Shown here piece by piece: positions 1 through 10,718 of a stretch of DNA of 64,000 bases (position 1 is its first letter; the number at the start of each line of letters is the position of its first letter). The DNA comes from Diphasiastrum complanatum (Eukaryota > Streptophyta > Lycopodiopsida > Lycopodiales > Lycopodiaceae): the NCBI GenBank assembly GCA_029204225.1, contig CM055111.1, positions 48,105,594-48,169,593 on the forward strand, read 5' to 3'. The translations under genes and the position numbers were made by a program. Below the pieces are notes generated by a model, which made no database searches, was not told where the DNA came from, and saw nothing but the letters and a program-made list of their open reading frames with translations.

Positions 1-860
1 TTCAAACTAACTTTTATACATGTAATTAATGACCAAAAATTGAGTTTCTATCACATTTGGTGAAGTAAAGCTAGAGTCAACTATGCTGAAGACCAACAAT
101 TAACATAAATTCGATCGAATGGAATTCCTACTAATAAGAATGTTAGAATTTACATATGTAAGGTGCTCAAATTAAAACTAGGCCTATATAAGGTGATTGG
201 TAGGTCGATAAAGTGCATTGATAAGATGGAGAAAAGTAGCACAAACAAATTGGATGCAATCATTGGCTACAATAATTGGAAGATCTTCTAAAGTACAAAA
301 GAAAAATATATCATGATAAGGATAACACCTAGATCTAATATGCAATCCTGAATCATATGGAGCACTTCCACATAGTTTAGACCATAGATTTCGTTATGTA
401 TAGTATGAGCTATTTGTTATAACATCCCCACACACATCATTATAATGCATAAAGAACTTTCCACATAGCTGTTGAGTTGGTGTATCGTGTCTGAGTTGGG
501 CTCACCCACCCAGGTTCAATTCTTTGCAACCCCATTATAATGCATAAAAACATTTCTATCAATTTTCATGGTCTTTTATCGTGCTAAATTTTATGCCATT
601 CGATGTGAGTTGGATCTTATGCTCCTAATTCATGAAGGTAAGGAAAAAATTGTTTTATTTTATTAAAGCTTTTCCTATAAATCGACTTTACATCAAAATA
701 CATTTTTATAAAGGTCACTAAATAACGAAGTTTATCCATGAAATCCATATTTTCTCATCGAAACAATAGGAATTTTACATCGGTCACTTTATATTCTTGC
801 TTAAATAAAAACACTCACATATTGTAACCAGTGGACAAAGTGCACCTCTAAAAACTAAGT
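1..860. other. AT-rich non-coding stretch
   Basis: No open frame or recognisable protein similarity on either strand. Positions about 480-535 hold a weak tRNA-like piece (a box-B-like GGTTCAATTC), too degraded to call as a SINE. Confidence 0.5.
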
Positions 861-1153
861 AATCACACCATAGAATCCGTGAACCGTGGACGGTTCACTA
901 CGGTTCTCAGAACCGTACAGTGAACCGTGCGGTTCACAAAATTTTTTAGGCTGAACCGTGAAGAACCGTAGAAAATAATTAATTAATTAATTTTTTTTAG
1001 GGGTTTTAGGGGCTAAAGAGCATGTAAAAAATTAATTAACTAATTAATTAATTAATTACATGAACCGTACCACGGTTCATGAACCGTGGTACATTTCTCT
1101 ATACGGTACTTCAGACCCACGGTTCTGAGAACCGTGGGTTCTATGAATCACAC
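861..1153. mobile_element. Non-autonomous hAT-type MITE with 8-bp target duplication
   Basis: The 8-mer AATCACAC occurs at 861-868 and again at 1146-1153. The 277 bp between them (869-1145) begin CATAGAATCC and end GGGTTCTATG, a 10-bp terminal inverted repeat with one mismatch. An 8-bp duplication with short TIRs is the hallmark of hAT insertions. The interior is built from GAACCGT/ACGGTTC words arranged as palindromes: one perfect 26-bp palindrome at 1067-1092 (arms GTACCACGGTTCA), one with 11-bp arms at 1116-1138, and one with 8-bp arms at 900-916. An (ATTA)n-rich core lies between. It has no coding capacity, so any movement would have depended on a transposase supplied elsewhere. Confidence 0.8.
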
Positions 1154-2018
1154 TAAAAGAAGTCATCAAATCTGCCAATTCAATTATTTTTAACCACACA
1201 ATCCATATCTATCCTTTCTCTTGCGTCACTATATTGCTATTTTTCCTCCCTGAATCCTAACACATTTTTCATTCTGAAGGTTGCATCTACACATTTTATA
1301 AGAAGCTCAAACAGCCAAGCTAAATATTAACTTTTAATTATATCAGAATATCTATTATGGAATATAGTGAAACAGATCTCCATGAATAGAATTATTTTTA
1401 CTAACGGTGGTCAAAATCCTACAGTACACGTGGACCATTAGAAATCCTTAGAATGTGTTTTGTCTATCACTGCTAACATTCATGCAATAAATTTGGTTGA
1501 TATATGCTCCTAATTCAAAAAGGTAAGGCAAAAAAGAAAAAAACTCATTATATTTTGTTTGTATTAAATTTTTTCGTAAAAATCAACATTTACATCAATT
1601 TACATTTTTGTGAAGGTGCAAGAGTATTTAAATAACAAGGTGAAGCTCGACAATGTGGCTCAAGCCAACTATTACTAGGCTAAATACTAGTAGACAGCCT
1701 CCTATATGCTTTCACCCATGCACAAAGGCATCCCAACTCAATCCTCCACAAGATGAAGAATTGTATCAAACACCACACTACATCCTTGGGGCGAAATACT
1801 TTTTGTGAACAACAAATGTTTGTTGGGGATACAAGAACATGATGTCCTCAAAGTGGTTCTATTTCGGCAAGCTTTTCACCTATTTGTTCTACTATTTATC
1901 AGATCAAGCATTTGCTAGCTTTTATGAAACGCTTTGCCTAAAACACAAATGGGACTTGTAACACCACAATGCATGAAATGGATGTTCCACCTTCCTAATG
2001 GTTTAACAGTCTTATGAA
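1154..2018. other. Non-coding region downstream of the tail-anchored protein gene
   Basis: No coding signal seen. On the minus strand this lies immediately 3' of the stop codon of the gene at 2019-6086, so its right part probably holds that gene's 3' UTR and polyadenylation site. Confidence 0.4.
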
Positions 2019-5000
2019 TCATGTAAAAAGGCCCCTCGTAGACCTTTCATACATATCAACTTGGATGTTATAGGTAGTCACGATGAAAACATAAAATAGC
2101 AATATAAGCACTGATATAGTATGAAGGATTTGTGTACACGAGGGACACCTTCGTTGCTTGTTATGCTTATATCTTCCATGACTTTGAGAACTATCTGGTG
2201 GAGTACTATTGTTTGATTCTTCACTAGATTCTAGACTACATTCATCTTTATAGGTAGATTTCACCTCTTCATCTAAATATCTTCTACCTCGAGACATTTT
2301 GAGTTTTTTTGGATGGTCGGAGCCTACTCCTATAACACTCTTGATTGCCAATGTTTCTTGATATAGTGCATCTCCTCTTTTGGCCAAATTGTTCAATTTT
2401 TTCATTAATTTTGGCATGGCTTTGATCTCATGCAACCCTTTTGTACACCTGGCAGAATTACTAGTGCCCTCTCTTTCTCTAATTGAACTCGATGATAACC
2501 TTTTATCATTGTTTGCATTAGTTAAATTGTATACATGATTGTTCACAAACTTAACACCCACTTTCCTTGGAGATGATGGATTAGATGGAGCTATATCAAG
2601 TAAAGAATCTTTTGTTGCCAAATTCTTAGGGTTTTTAGGACCAGATGGAGCTTGGGGGCATAAATCAATTTCATTCACACCAGACTTGATGGAAGTAGAA
2701 GATGATGAAGAAGGTCCTTTCACTTTATAACCGTACAACTCTCTTATACTCTGAGTCTCTTTTCTCCCAATACCTTGGTACGCTGGTAGTGTCCTTCTAA
2801 AGGAATTAAAGCTTGCTAAAGTATGCAAGGCATCGTAAGGAGTTTCCTTTGAGGAGTTTGTTTGTGGCACACTGGGGACTTGAATATTTCTAGAAGTTGA
2901 TTGGTTAGAAACATTATTGTCAGCCAAAGTTCCGGTCCATCCTAGCATTGGGTTGGTGGCAACATTCAACTTGTAAGTCGAAGATTCTGCTAGACTCTCA
3001 TTGATTGGGTGCAATTTGAATAATGACCTCGCTGAAGAACTAATCTCATTTAAAGCAGGCAAGCTAGGCATCTGGGTTTTAAGTGAAGGCTCCCCAAAAT
3101 CTATGTTTGGATTGGGTAAGGTATGAGAGGGGGCTTGATCACTTGACGCTAATGAGCCGGAAAGTGGCCCTTCAAAAGGCAATGAAGCATTTGGTTGTGC
3201 TAAGTCCAAACTTGGTGGAATATTTAGCTCCTTGGATGAGGAAGTTCCATTATCTATTGTTGAGCCAAATGATAGTACCCTTTGCAAAGAGCAATGAGTG
3301 CATGGAGTGGGTGAACAAGGAATGTGGGCTTGAGGCAAAGGCTCGGACCCTTTTGAGTTGTGAAGCTCAAGGCTAGAAGTACCGGGGCCCCTTGATGTGG
3401 TTGGAGCATCTGCTGGCCATTCCAAGGTAGTGCCAAGTGAAGCAGCCACATCTGACTCAGAGGAAGCTGTAGGTGAAGTTTTTGGACTCCAAGCCCATGC
3501 CATGTCTTGGCCACATATAGTACTACTCTGTTCATGGGCTGCATCCCCAATTGGGTATTCTTCAGGCAACTCCTCGATATGGGGCAAATTACTTGGAAGC
3601 GCCTCCATCTCTTGGTGGTAAGAGCTAAAGGTGCCAAGGCCAGGAGGGGAGCTTCTCCTCCTACCAGAAGGGTTTGGCGTTAAAGGATGAGGCTCTGCCC
3701 AATTCATGCCTGGAGTCTCCGAAGAAATGGGCTGATATGAAGCTCTCAGAGTAGAAGACAATGGGTGTTGAGGCTCCTCCTCTTCACAATCAGTTGGGAT
3801 GATCCATGACTGTGGTGCTGGTTTTGAAGGGATGGAGATAGACTCAGAAGAACTGTAAAAGATGGGAACAGAGTTTCTTTTTGAAGAGTGAAACCCACTT
3901 TGCCTTGGGCTCACTGGGCTCGAGGCACTCCTTGGAGCTAAATGAGCTGCCCACTGATGGACTGAATAACTGGGCTGTGATTTGGTAGTTAGAAGCTCAC
4001 TTGGAAGATCTTGATCATCCTGTTCAATTGAGATGGATTCCACATCCGGCAGATCGTCTTCGTCATCAAATTTGACAACAGATTGGTTGCCCTCCTGAAT
4101 GAACGCATAATCATGTTCAGGAACAGAGACGGGGGATGTTTCTCTGCCTCCTCTCTGCTGTTGATTTCTCTGTCACAAAAGATCAGCAAACAGTGGGCAG
4201 TCAGACGAGCATTTCCTCTATGTTTGAATTCTGACCCGTAGTTGTATGTGCAGATTTCAAGGGATATACATCTAAACAGACAATGCAATAAAGTATTGTT
4301 GTAGCAGGAGCGTCCAAGAGGAACAAAATATTGTTCTAGGCTGGTGGATTGCCATGGCCTGTGTGAAGCACAGACTGTTAGGCACGGTTGGTCGAGTTGG
4401 ATGAGAGTTGTTGCTGTCCACAAAGATGCAAACTTGAGTCCTAGCTGCCGTGCCGTTGATGTTTGAAGCCATGAGCCCCTTGTTGGCTGGGCCTAACAGC
4501 CGTTCATGTTTGTAGTGTCGAGCTCCTTGGTGGCTGGGCCTAATTAAGGATGTGCATTTTGATGCTATTGCAGATTAACTACCTATTGCCATAAAAAAAG
4601 ATATAGATACCAGCATTCGTAGGTGTTGCTCTCCGGCAGTGGATGCTTTCAATAGCTTCTCCCTCTTCAGCTGCTTGAGTTTATCCACGGCCATTTTTTT
4701 CAAAGAAAAGATGGATGGGCGAGCCTGTATGATGCGGCATTGCAAACCAGAATGCCTATGAGGAGATTAACATATGTTATATAAAGATATACGCTATAGG
4801 CCCGAATATGTTGAGGATAATATATGCTGATATTATTGATGTACTATGGACTATTATGCTAAATTCTTCAGTTTCATAATCTGGCTTACATTTGTCTCAT
4901 AATTTCAGGTTTCAAAGCAAAAAAAAAAATGAAGCAAGCCGAATGATTCTGCCGAACCTGGCTAAGCGGGAACCATTGCCTGCAAAATCATAAGGAATGA

Positions 5001-6086
5001 GCAACTTTTGCAGAAATTAATACACTTGAAGAAAGGATTCTAAAATGACGTGTGCTAATCTTTTGTGTTAGGGTTGAGGTTTCAGTGCTCACTGCTTTGT
5101 ATACTGTCGATTATGCATTGGAAGTGACATATCATCATGTCAATGGCATATTAATCCATTCACAAATTTTATAAGCTGATTACAACCTATTAAAGGTCAA
5201 GAATTGCGGGCCACGGACAAAAGACCCAGCTATTAAAATGCAATGCCATGCTAGGCTCTAACTGTCTTGGAAAAGGATTCATGGCTTGGCCTAACTGCCT
5301 CTACATAGGTTATGGCTGTTTTACTTGGTGGGAAGGCCATTAAATAATTCCCCAATGCAGAATTATCTCTGATCCTTCAAAAGATTTTAAGAATTTTAGC
5401 CTATGTTTGCAGGCTTGCAGCTCTCCTCTTGTTTTTGACTAGAAAAGCTTTGCCTGCTGTACTTCTTGTCCAGATTTTGGCTGTATGATGCCAATGGCAT
5501 CTATAGGGTATGTAAAGCCCTCACCTGATTTTTCATGTTTACTTCGTTAGGGCATTATAATCCAAAATTTCCTGGAAATCTAAGCGGGCAGCCTACGGAT
5601 AGGGTATTGTGAGCATAATTTTCATTATAAAAATTTTCCCTTGGGCAAAATTGCATAAAAGAATTACGCTCAGAATGTTCTCCTAAAATTTATCATAATC
5701 CAATACGAAGCTGAAAACACCTGCCATTAACACAAAAGCGATGACTGACACACATTGGTCATCAAGCAAAAGACAAAACAATCCGAACGTACTTTACATA
5801 GGGTAAAGCTCGGGTGCTGAAGTCTTTTCATCCTTGATGAAAAGCCTTAAGCGTCAGGCTCTACCCTACACCAAATCACTGCCTAGACAAACAAATTACG
5901 GTTTGCTTCATACTGTACAAAAGCAACTAAGCTTGCTCAATTACAAAGCAAATAGAAAGGTGTGTGTGTGTGTGTGTTTGGTGGGTTTACTTTGGGAGAA
6001 AATTTAACATCGTGCTTCACAAGCCACTCTCTGATTTCTTCCATTTTCATGCTGTTGAAAACTGCTGCCGATCTTGGCTCCGCCAT
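2019..6086 (-). CDS. Serine-rich predicted tail-anchored membrane protein, three exons
   Basis: I do not recognise the family. The model has exon 1 at 5991-6086 (ATG at 6086), exon 2 at 4611-4724 and exon 3 at 2019-4169, all joined in phase 0 at GT/AG sites, giving about 786 residues. Exon 1 contains a short amphipathic stretch, EEIREWLVKHDVKFSPK, resembling the first helix of SAP/HeH-type DNA-binding motifs (weak inference). Exon 2 is lysine-rich. Exon 3 starts acidic (DDEDDLPD), then is long, Ser/Pro/Asn-rich and probably disordered. A basic segment and one hydrophobic segment (about residues 751-772, ILHTISVLILLFYVFIVTTY) follow, leaving only about 14 residues that end in GLFT. One C-terminal membrane span with a short tail suggests tail anchoring, for example in the ER or nuclear envelope. 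Exons 1-2 are inferred from splice signals alone, and an extra small exon in the 1.27-kb first intron cannot be excluded. The exon 3 frame is secure. Confidence 0.6.
4725..5990 (-). other. Intron 1 of the tail-anchored protein gene
   Basis: The donor follows SPK (GT at 5989-5990) and the acceptor CAG is at 4725-4727. No transposon was recognised. A (TG)n run at 5961-5977 lies just inside the donor on the antisense side. Confidence 0.45.
5961..5977. repeat. (TG)n microsatellite
   Basis: Pure dinucleotide run seen directly, within the proposed first intron about 15 bp from the donor. Confidence 0.9.
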
Positions 6087-6255
6087 ACCTTCCTTCCTTC
6101 CTTTTTCTTGTCTTAAAGTTATTTCTGTATGTGGAGGAGCAGCAACATTATAAGGGGAATTAGGTATTAGGGAGAGGGTAAAAGGAGAGAGGAAAGTAAA
6201 GAGTGGGCGCAGGAGAGAAGGCAAGAAATGCAATGGAGTTTGAAACGCCGCGTCC

Positions 6256-6289
6256 TCCCCCCCCCCCCCTCCCCCCCAATGGCATTTTA
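6256..6289. repeat. C-rich homopolymer tract upstream of the tail-anchored protein gene
   Basis: Two long C runs separated by a T. The tract lies in the 5' flank or 5' UTR of the minus-strand gene that starts at 6086. Confidence 0.8.
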
Positions 6290-6399
6290 AGCCCCTCACC
6301 GTTGCATATTTTCAGAATTTTGCCACGTTGTATGCTGGAACCACCATTGAAACGCTCCCACGTGGCAGCGACAACACTAGTGGCTAACATCTAAATGGC

Positions 6400-7620
6400 C
6401 ACATGTTCACATAAATTTCAACAAGAACCCTACATAAGATTTTTAGCCATGTCATTGTTGTTTTCTAGGTAACAACACAAGTCACATCTCAACCAAGGCC
6501 GTCAAGCTCAATAAGTGTTGGTTCTGTCGTGTCCATGAAGGTGCAAGCTCTAAGTGGATACACGAGAACTAGCACACTCCAAACTTAGTTATATCTATTG
6601 TGGTTAATCTGGGATGCTACTAGTGCAATCTAATCATGGCAAGAGACACTTGAAATAGATATCAAGGCTTGCCATAAATGTCAAGAATGATCGTCTTTTA
6701 CAAAATAGCCACAAAACTTGAATACAAAACAAGCTACAACTTGGGAAAACTTTCTGTTGGAAGGACATTGCTTTAAAAACAATTTTAAAAAGTTGGAGAG
6801 ACGTCTAAACAATTGAAAAATGGTATTGCTACAATCCATTCTAGTGAAGACAAGAAGAGGTGCACGAGGGATCCCATCCTTCCATAATCTTTAAGCATGT
6901 ACAAAAAATGTAAAAGCTCAAGAACAGTAGTGCTACTCAACTTTCAAATCAAGCACCCTATAATAGATGCAAAGTGATTTATGGAGATGGCTTCTAGTGT
7001 TGTGGCCATCAAACAAGAGTAACATGTGTTGAGATTTGGAGCTTAAGTGCTTTATCAAGGACTACATGAATGTATCCATTTATACTTGTGGTAAAAGCAT
7101 ATTAATAATTCTCTCAACGATGGATGTTGTACTCATCAAATTCATGCTTCGAATATTCCAAGCCTATTGTGCTTAGTTTGGGATTATGTATCCAGCATAA
7201 TACACAACTAAGGATGCCAATTTTGACGGTTTTACTAATTAAAACTATTTTATAATAGTGTACTGTTAACTACTAATTTTCAGAGGCTTTGGAAAACCAA
7301 ACAACTATTTTGTGAAATTTTATCTAACATTGGTCTCTTGTCCATCATTTGCCACCTCTTGTACAAAGTCTACCACCTAATGTCCCTCTTATAACCTACC
7401 ATTAGCCATGCCAAATCATGCTCTATGAAGGAATAAGGTATATCTTTCTTATTTTCTATCATTTGTCAACTGGCTTAAGTTAGTTGAACATCTTCAATTA
7501 GTTCAAAACTAGCAAGAACTATGATTTATGTGCATTATTTCTACTTGATTGGAATGTGGATAAGTGTGTTTGTTTATTTGTTAATTTTGTAATGAAATGT
7601 AAATGCAATGGCCTCTTTAA
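6400..7620. other. Intergenic, no gene seen
   Basis: AT-rich, stop-dense in all frames, with no recognisable motif or repeat structure. Confidence 0.4.
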
Positions 7621-9436
7621 ACAAAAGGTGATGCATGTACATGAGTGGGTGAAATACACTTTTGAAGAAACAAAACGTTTCTATTACCAAAGCCTTGCTA
7701 GCTTTCAGCCCTCTGCCTGACGAAAATGTGAAAATTGTCAACATTTCCTAGCTAGTTTGAGGCCTAAATTGGCAATTTTTGTACATAGTTTTGGATTTAA
7801 CCTCTCACACCTGTGAAAGGGGCCTAGATACTTTTATTTTAACATATATTTCATGTTGAAGAAGTCTCAAACTTCAGGACCTTCGAAATGACACCAAAAT
7901 CATGTTATTTGGACATATAGGCCAAAATTGGCTATTTTAGGTTACCGGTCTCCTAAAATTGGGTCCTAAGTTCTAGAGAGAGGAGAGAGAGTCATCTCTC
8001 TCACCTATATTAGGCTGAAATTCGTGGAGAACAGGTTGGAGAAACTTTTTGTATTGTTGAGAGAGATCAATAGATCATTGTCACAGTTTCTTCCTCCATT
8101 GAGAGCATTGCTTTGTGTATTGTCTTCAAGCTTTTGTGTATGATCTTAAGAGGTTTCCAAAAGTGGTAGGCTGTTGTTGGAAGCCCTCTTTACTACCATT
8201 TTTGGCTGCCATCAGTACCTTTTATTAGTTTCTTTTGTCACTTGATTGCTTTGTCAAGTTCATGTGTATCAAAGGTAGCATTAGGATGCTTTGCCATTTC
8301 TAGCTTTTGTAGCTTGTTGTGCAAAGATCTTAGCCAAGTATTTTGGGAGTTTGGATCCATACAAAATCCACTTTCTTCACATGGTATTAGAGCTGGTTGG
8401 TCATTATTTATAGTAAGATTTCCATTTATGGTGATATTTGGATGTTTGATCAAGTTCTAGCATGCTTATGCATTGCATTGTTGATCAAATCTTACTAATC
8501 TTTGTTTTGGAAGTTGAAGTTGTGGATCAAAAGCATATTTCAGGTCTATTGAAGATCAAAGACTGAAAAGAAGCTATTTCGGATCAGATCATAACACCTA
8601 ATCATTTGTTGATTGTGAGGCTTGTGCATATTCAATACTAACAATGTTCTGTTCAATCTATTGTTGACAATCTCCACTTCTGTGCATGAACACTCTCCTT
8701 TGTGGATGAACACTCTCCTACTTCCATCAACATTGTCTTTGAGTGGCAAGATATAGCATTGATCTTTGAGTGTTCTTATGCATTTATGGCATTGATTGGA
8801 AGGTACTAAGGTGGACTATAGTCTAGGGAAGCTTGTTGTAATTTTACTTCAACAATTTCATCAAATCTATGTGCCTAAAGTGGAGCTAAATGCCAAGATA
8901 AGCTAGTTTTCATAACTAGTCTTTATTATAGTTTCTAGTTTGGATGTAGATCATTGATTGGTTCATTCTCCATCACTTTTAGGATTGATTGGGATTCATT
9001 TTGCTATAAAATTTTGTCAAGAAACTCATCTAGCTTGTCATCAGAATCCCTAATTTGAATTCAAAGACTACCCTACCAATGACTAGAAGATGATTCTAGG
9101 AGGAAGTAGCCTATACATCGTAAACCAACACTACTAATATGGGTAAGGATTAACACCATGATTTATATTATATCATCTTTTTTGTTGTCAGAAAATCAAT
9201 TAGAGCTATTTTGCATTTGAGTGAGAGAATACCTAAAAACACATTGAAGTAGAACAACATTTCATTTGAGAGAAAATTCAGAGTGGAGAAGTGAAAGTGG
9301 TTTGCTGAAACACACCAACAATCAAGTTGTCAATATCTTAACCAAGGGGCTTGGTAGAGAAAAGTTTGAAAAGTTTAGAGAACTTCTTGGTGTTGATGAT
9401 ACCAAATAAACATTAAGAGGAAAAGTTAGAACTTAA
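7620..9436 (+). mobile_element. Decayed Ty1/copia element: 5' LTR end, PBS, collapsed interior, RNase H end
   Basis: TGGTATTAGAGC at 8382-8393 matches the usual plant primer-binding site TGGTATCAGAGC (initiator tRNA-Met) with one change. It is preceded by an LTR-like region; the 5' limit is a guess. At 9237-9409 the end of the copia RNase H domain is recognisable, followed by purine-rich AAGAGGAAAAG, a candidate polypurine tract. Only about 0.85 kb separates PBS and RNase H, so gag, protease, integrase and most of the reverse transcriptase are gone. Confidence 0.6.
9237..9409 (+). pseudogene. Copia RNase H C-terminal remnant
   Basis: Readable peptide pieces are KHIEVEQHFI, EKIQSGEVKVV and, after a frame change, NILTKGLGREKF, ending at a TAA at 9407-9409. 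These match the conserved end of Ty1/copia polyproteins (KHI-x-HFIRE ... DI-x-TK-x-L). Two in-frame stops and one frameshift make it non-functional. Confidence 0.75.
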
Positions 9437-9439
9437 TTT

Positions 9440-10718
9440 TATTTGTTATCCCTAATGTTATTGTCTAGCATATTTGAGACCAACCTGTGAGCTATTGTTA
9501 AGGGCCTATATTTAGTATAAGTTGGCTTCACTAGTTGTTGACTCAAGTCAAAGATGCTAGTGCTAAATTGAGAGTATTAATTTTGGTGAATAAAGATATT
9601 TAGCTTTTACTTTCAAGTTTTAGGTAATTGCTTTTGATTGTTTTTGTCATTATTAGACTAGGAATTATGATGACAATCTGTATAATGCAGTCAACACCCA
9701 TCACTAGGTGTAAGAAAGATTCAATAAGTATTAATCAACTCCAATCTAGGAATTTACATGATCCCCTCACTATCAACTTCTAGGATGTTAGTGGATAACA
9801 TCATAGTTTCTCAAAAAACTCATTTTCAAGGTGTAAATATAAAGTGTGCATGTCCTCTCTAGGCTTCCGAAGGAATACACATTCACTTGTAAGCGTTTCA
9901 CAACAAATGTAGTCTTGTTAGATAAGAATGTTGTTTCTCACCTATTGGGTCTAGATTAAATCCTAGGACCTTAGAGTGATACCCAAAAGCCTAAAGTAGT
10001 TAGGTCGAGTGCATCAGTTGCATATGATTGATAGTGCTAACACGAGGAAAAACAATTAGGTATTTTCCCTTCCTTACCCATAAGTTTCCATGAGCTAAGT
10101 ATATGACTTGAAAGATGTGGGCACTCAAAATAACCCACCATTCAAATGATAGTTTTGACATACCATAAAAAAGTTGTTAAGCACATTCATACTTGACTTC
10201 ACATTGTAATAATGGATGAGATACAACATATTTGTTGGATGGACTGATAGAGAAATAGCTCATGCTTGTAGTAAAAACCTTCTTAGAGATAAATGAGGGC
10301 AGTTCTTCAAAGACAGCCAAAGAGTTTAACAACTATAAGTAGCCTCTCAAAGTGGACCATTATATGTCCAAAGCATCAAATGCATATGAGTACCTGTAGA
10401 TACAAGAAGTTGCATATCAAATTGATTTGTCACATCTCAAAGGATAAAATGGTCAACCATGCGTGGGAGCACCAAGTAGCAGTAGGATCAAATATACACT
10501 AATAATGTAATACATTTTCCATACAATACGTAGCTTGATATACATGGAAACGTTCAATAATATGGTTCCTGAGAATGCTATAATATACTATTTCACACGT
10601 GTATAGGGCCAAATGTACAAATCTCAATTTGTGTATAGTCCCAGAGTAAGTGCCTTCCATAAAATGCTAATTCTCTGGAATTTATTGAAGGGAAGGACCT
10701 TAAAACTGGCCTCCTAAA
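9440..10718. other. Intergenic, 3' side of the dioxygenase gene
   Basis: No coding similarity noticed. The left part may be the 3' LTR of the copia remnant and the right part the 3' UTR and flank of the dioxygenase gene. I could not match the left part to the 5' LTR region by eye. Confidence 0.35.

Noticed and set aside
480-535. tRNA gene or SINE near the left edge
   Set aside because: Only the box-B-like word is convincing; no cloverleaf or box A could be drawn.
3254-3637. 127-codon minus-strand frame inside the tail-anchored protein exon
   Set aside because: Overlaps exon 3 in another frame. The 674-codon frame is far longer and continuous.
5937-6299. Longer N-terminal extension of the tail-anchored gene upstream of the ATG at 6086
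   Set aside because: The extension translates a poly-G tract and hydrophobic low-complexity sequence, and the later ATG gives a more protein-like start.
7621-8375. Exact 5' LTR limits for the copia remnant at 7.6-9.4 kb
   Set aside because: No clear TG start or matching 3' LTR could be found by eye, so only an approximate left limit is given.
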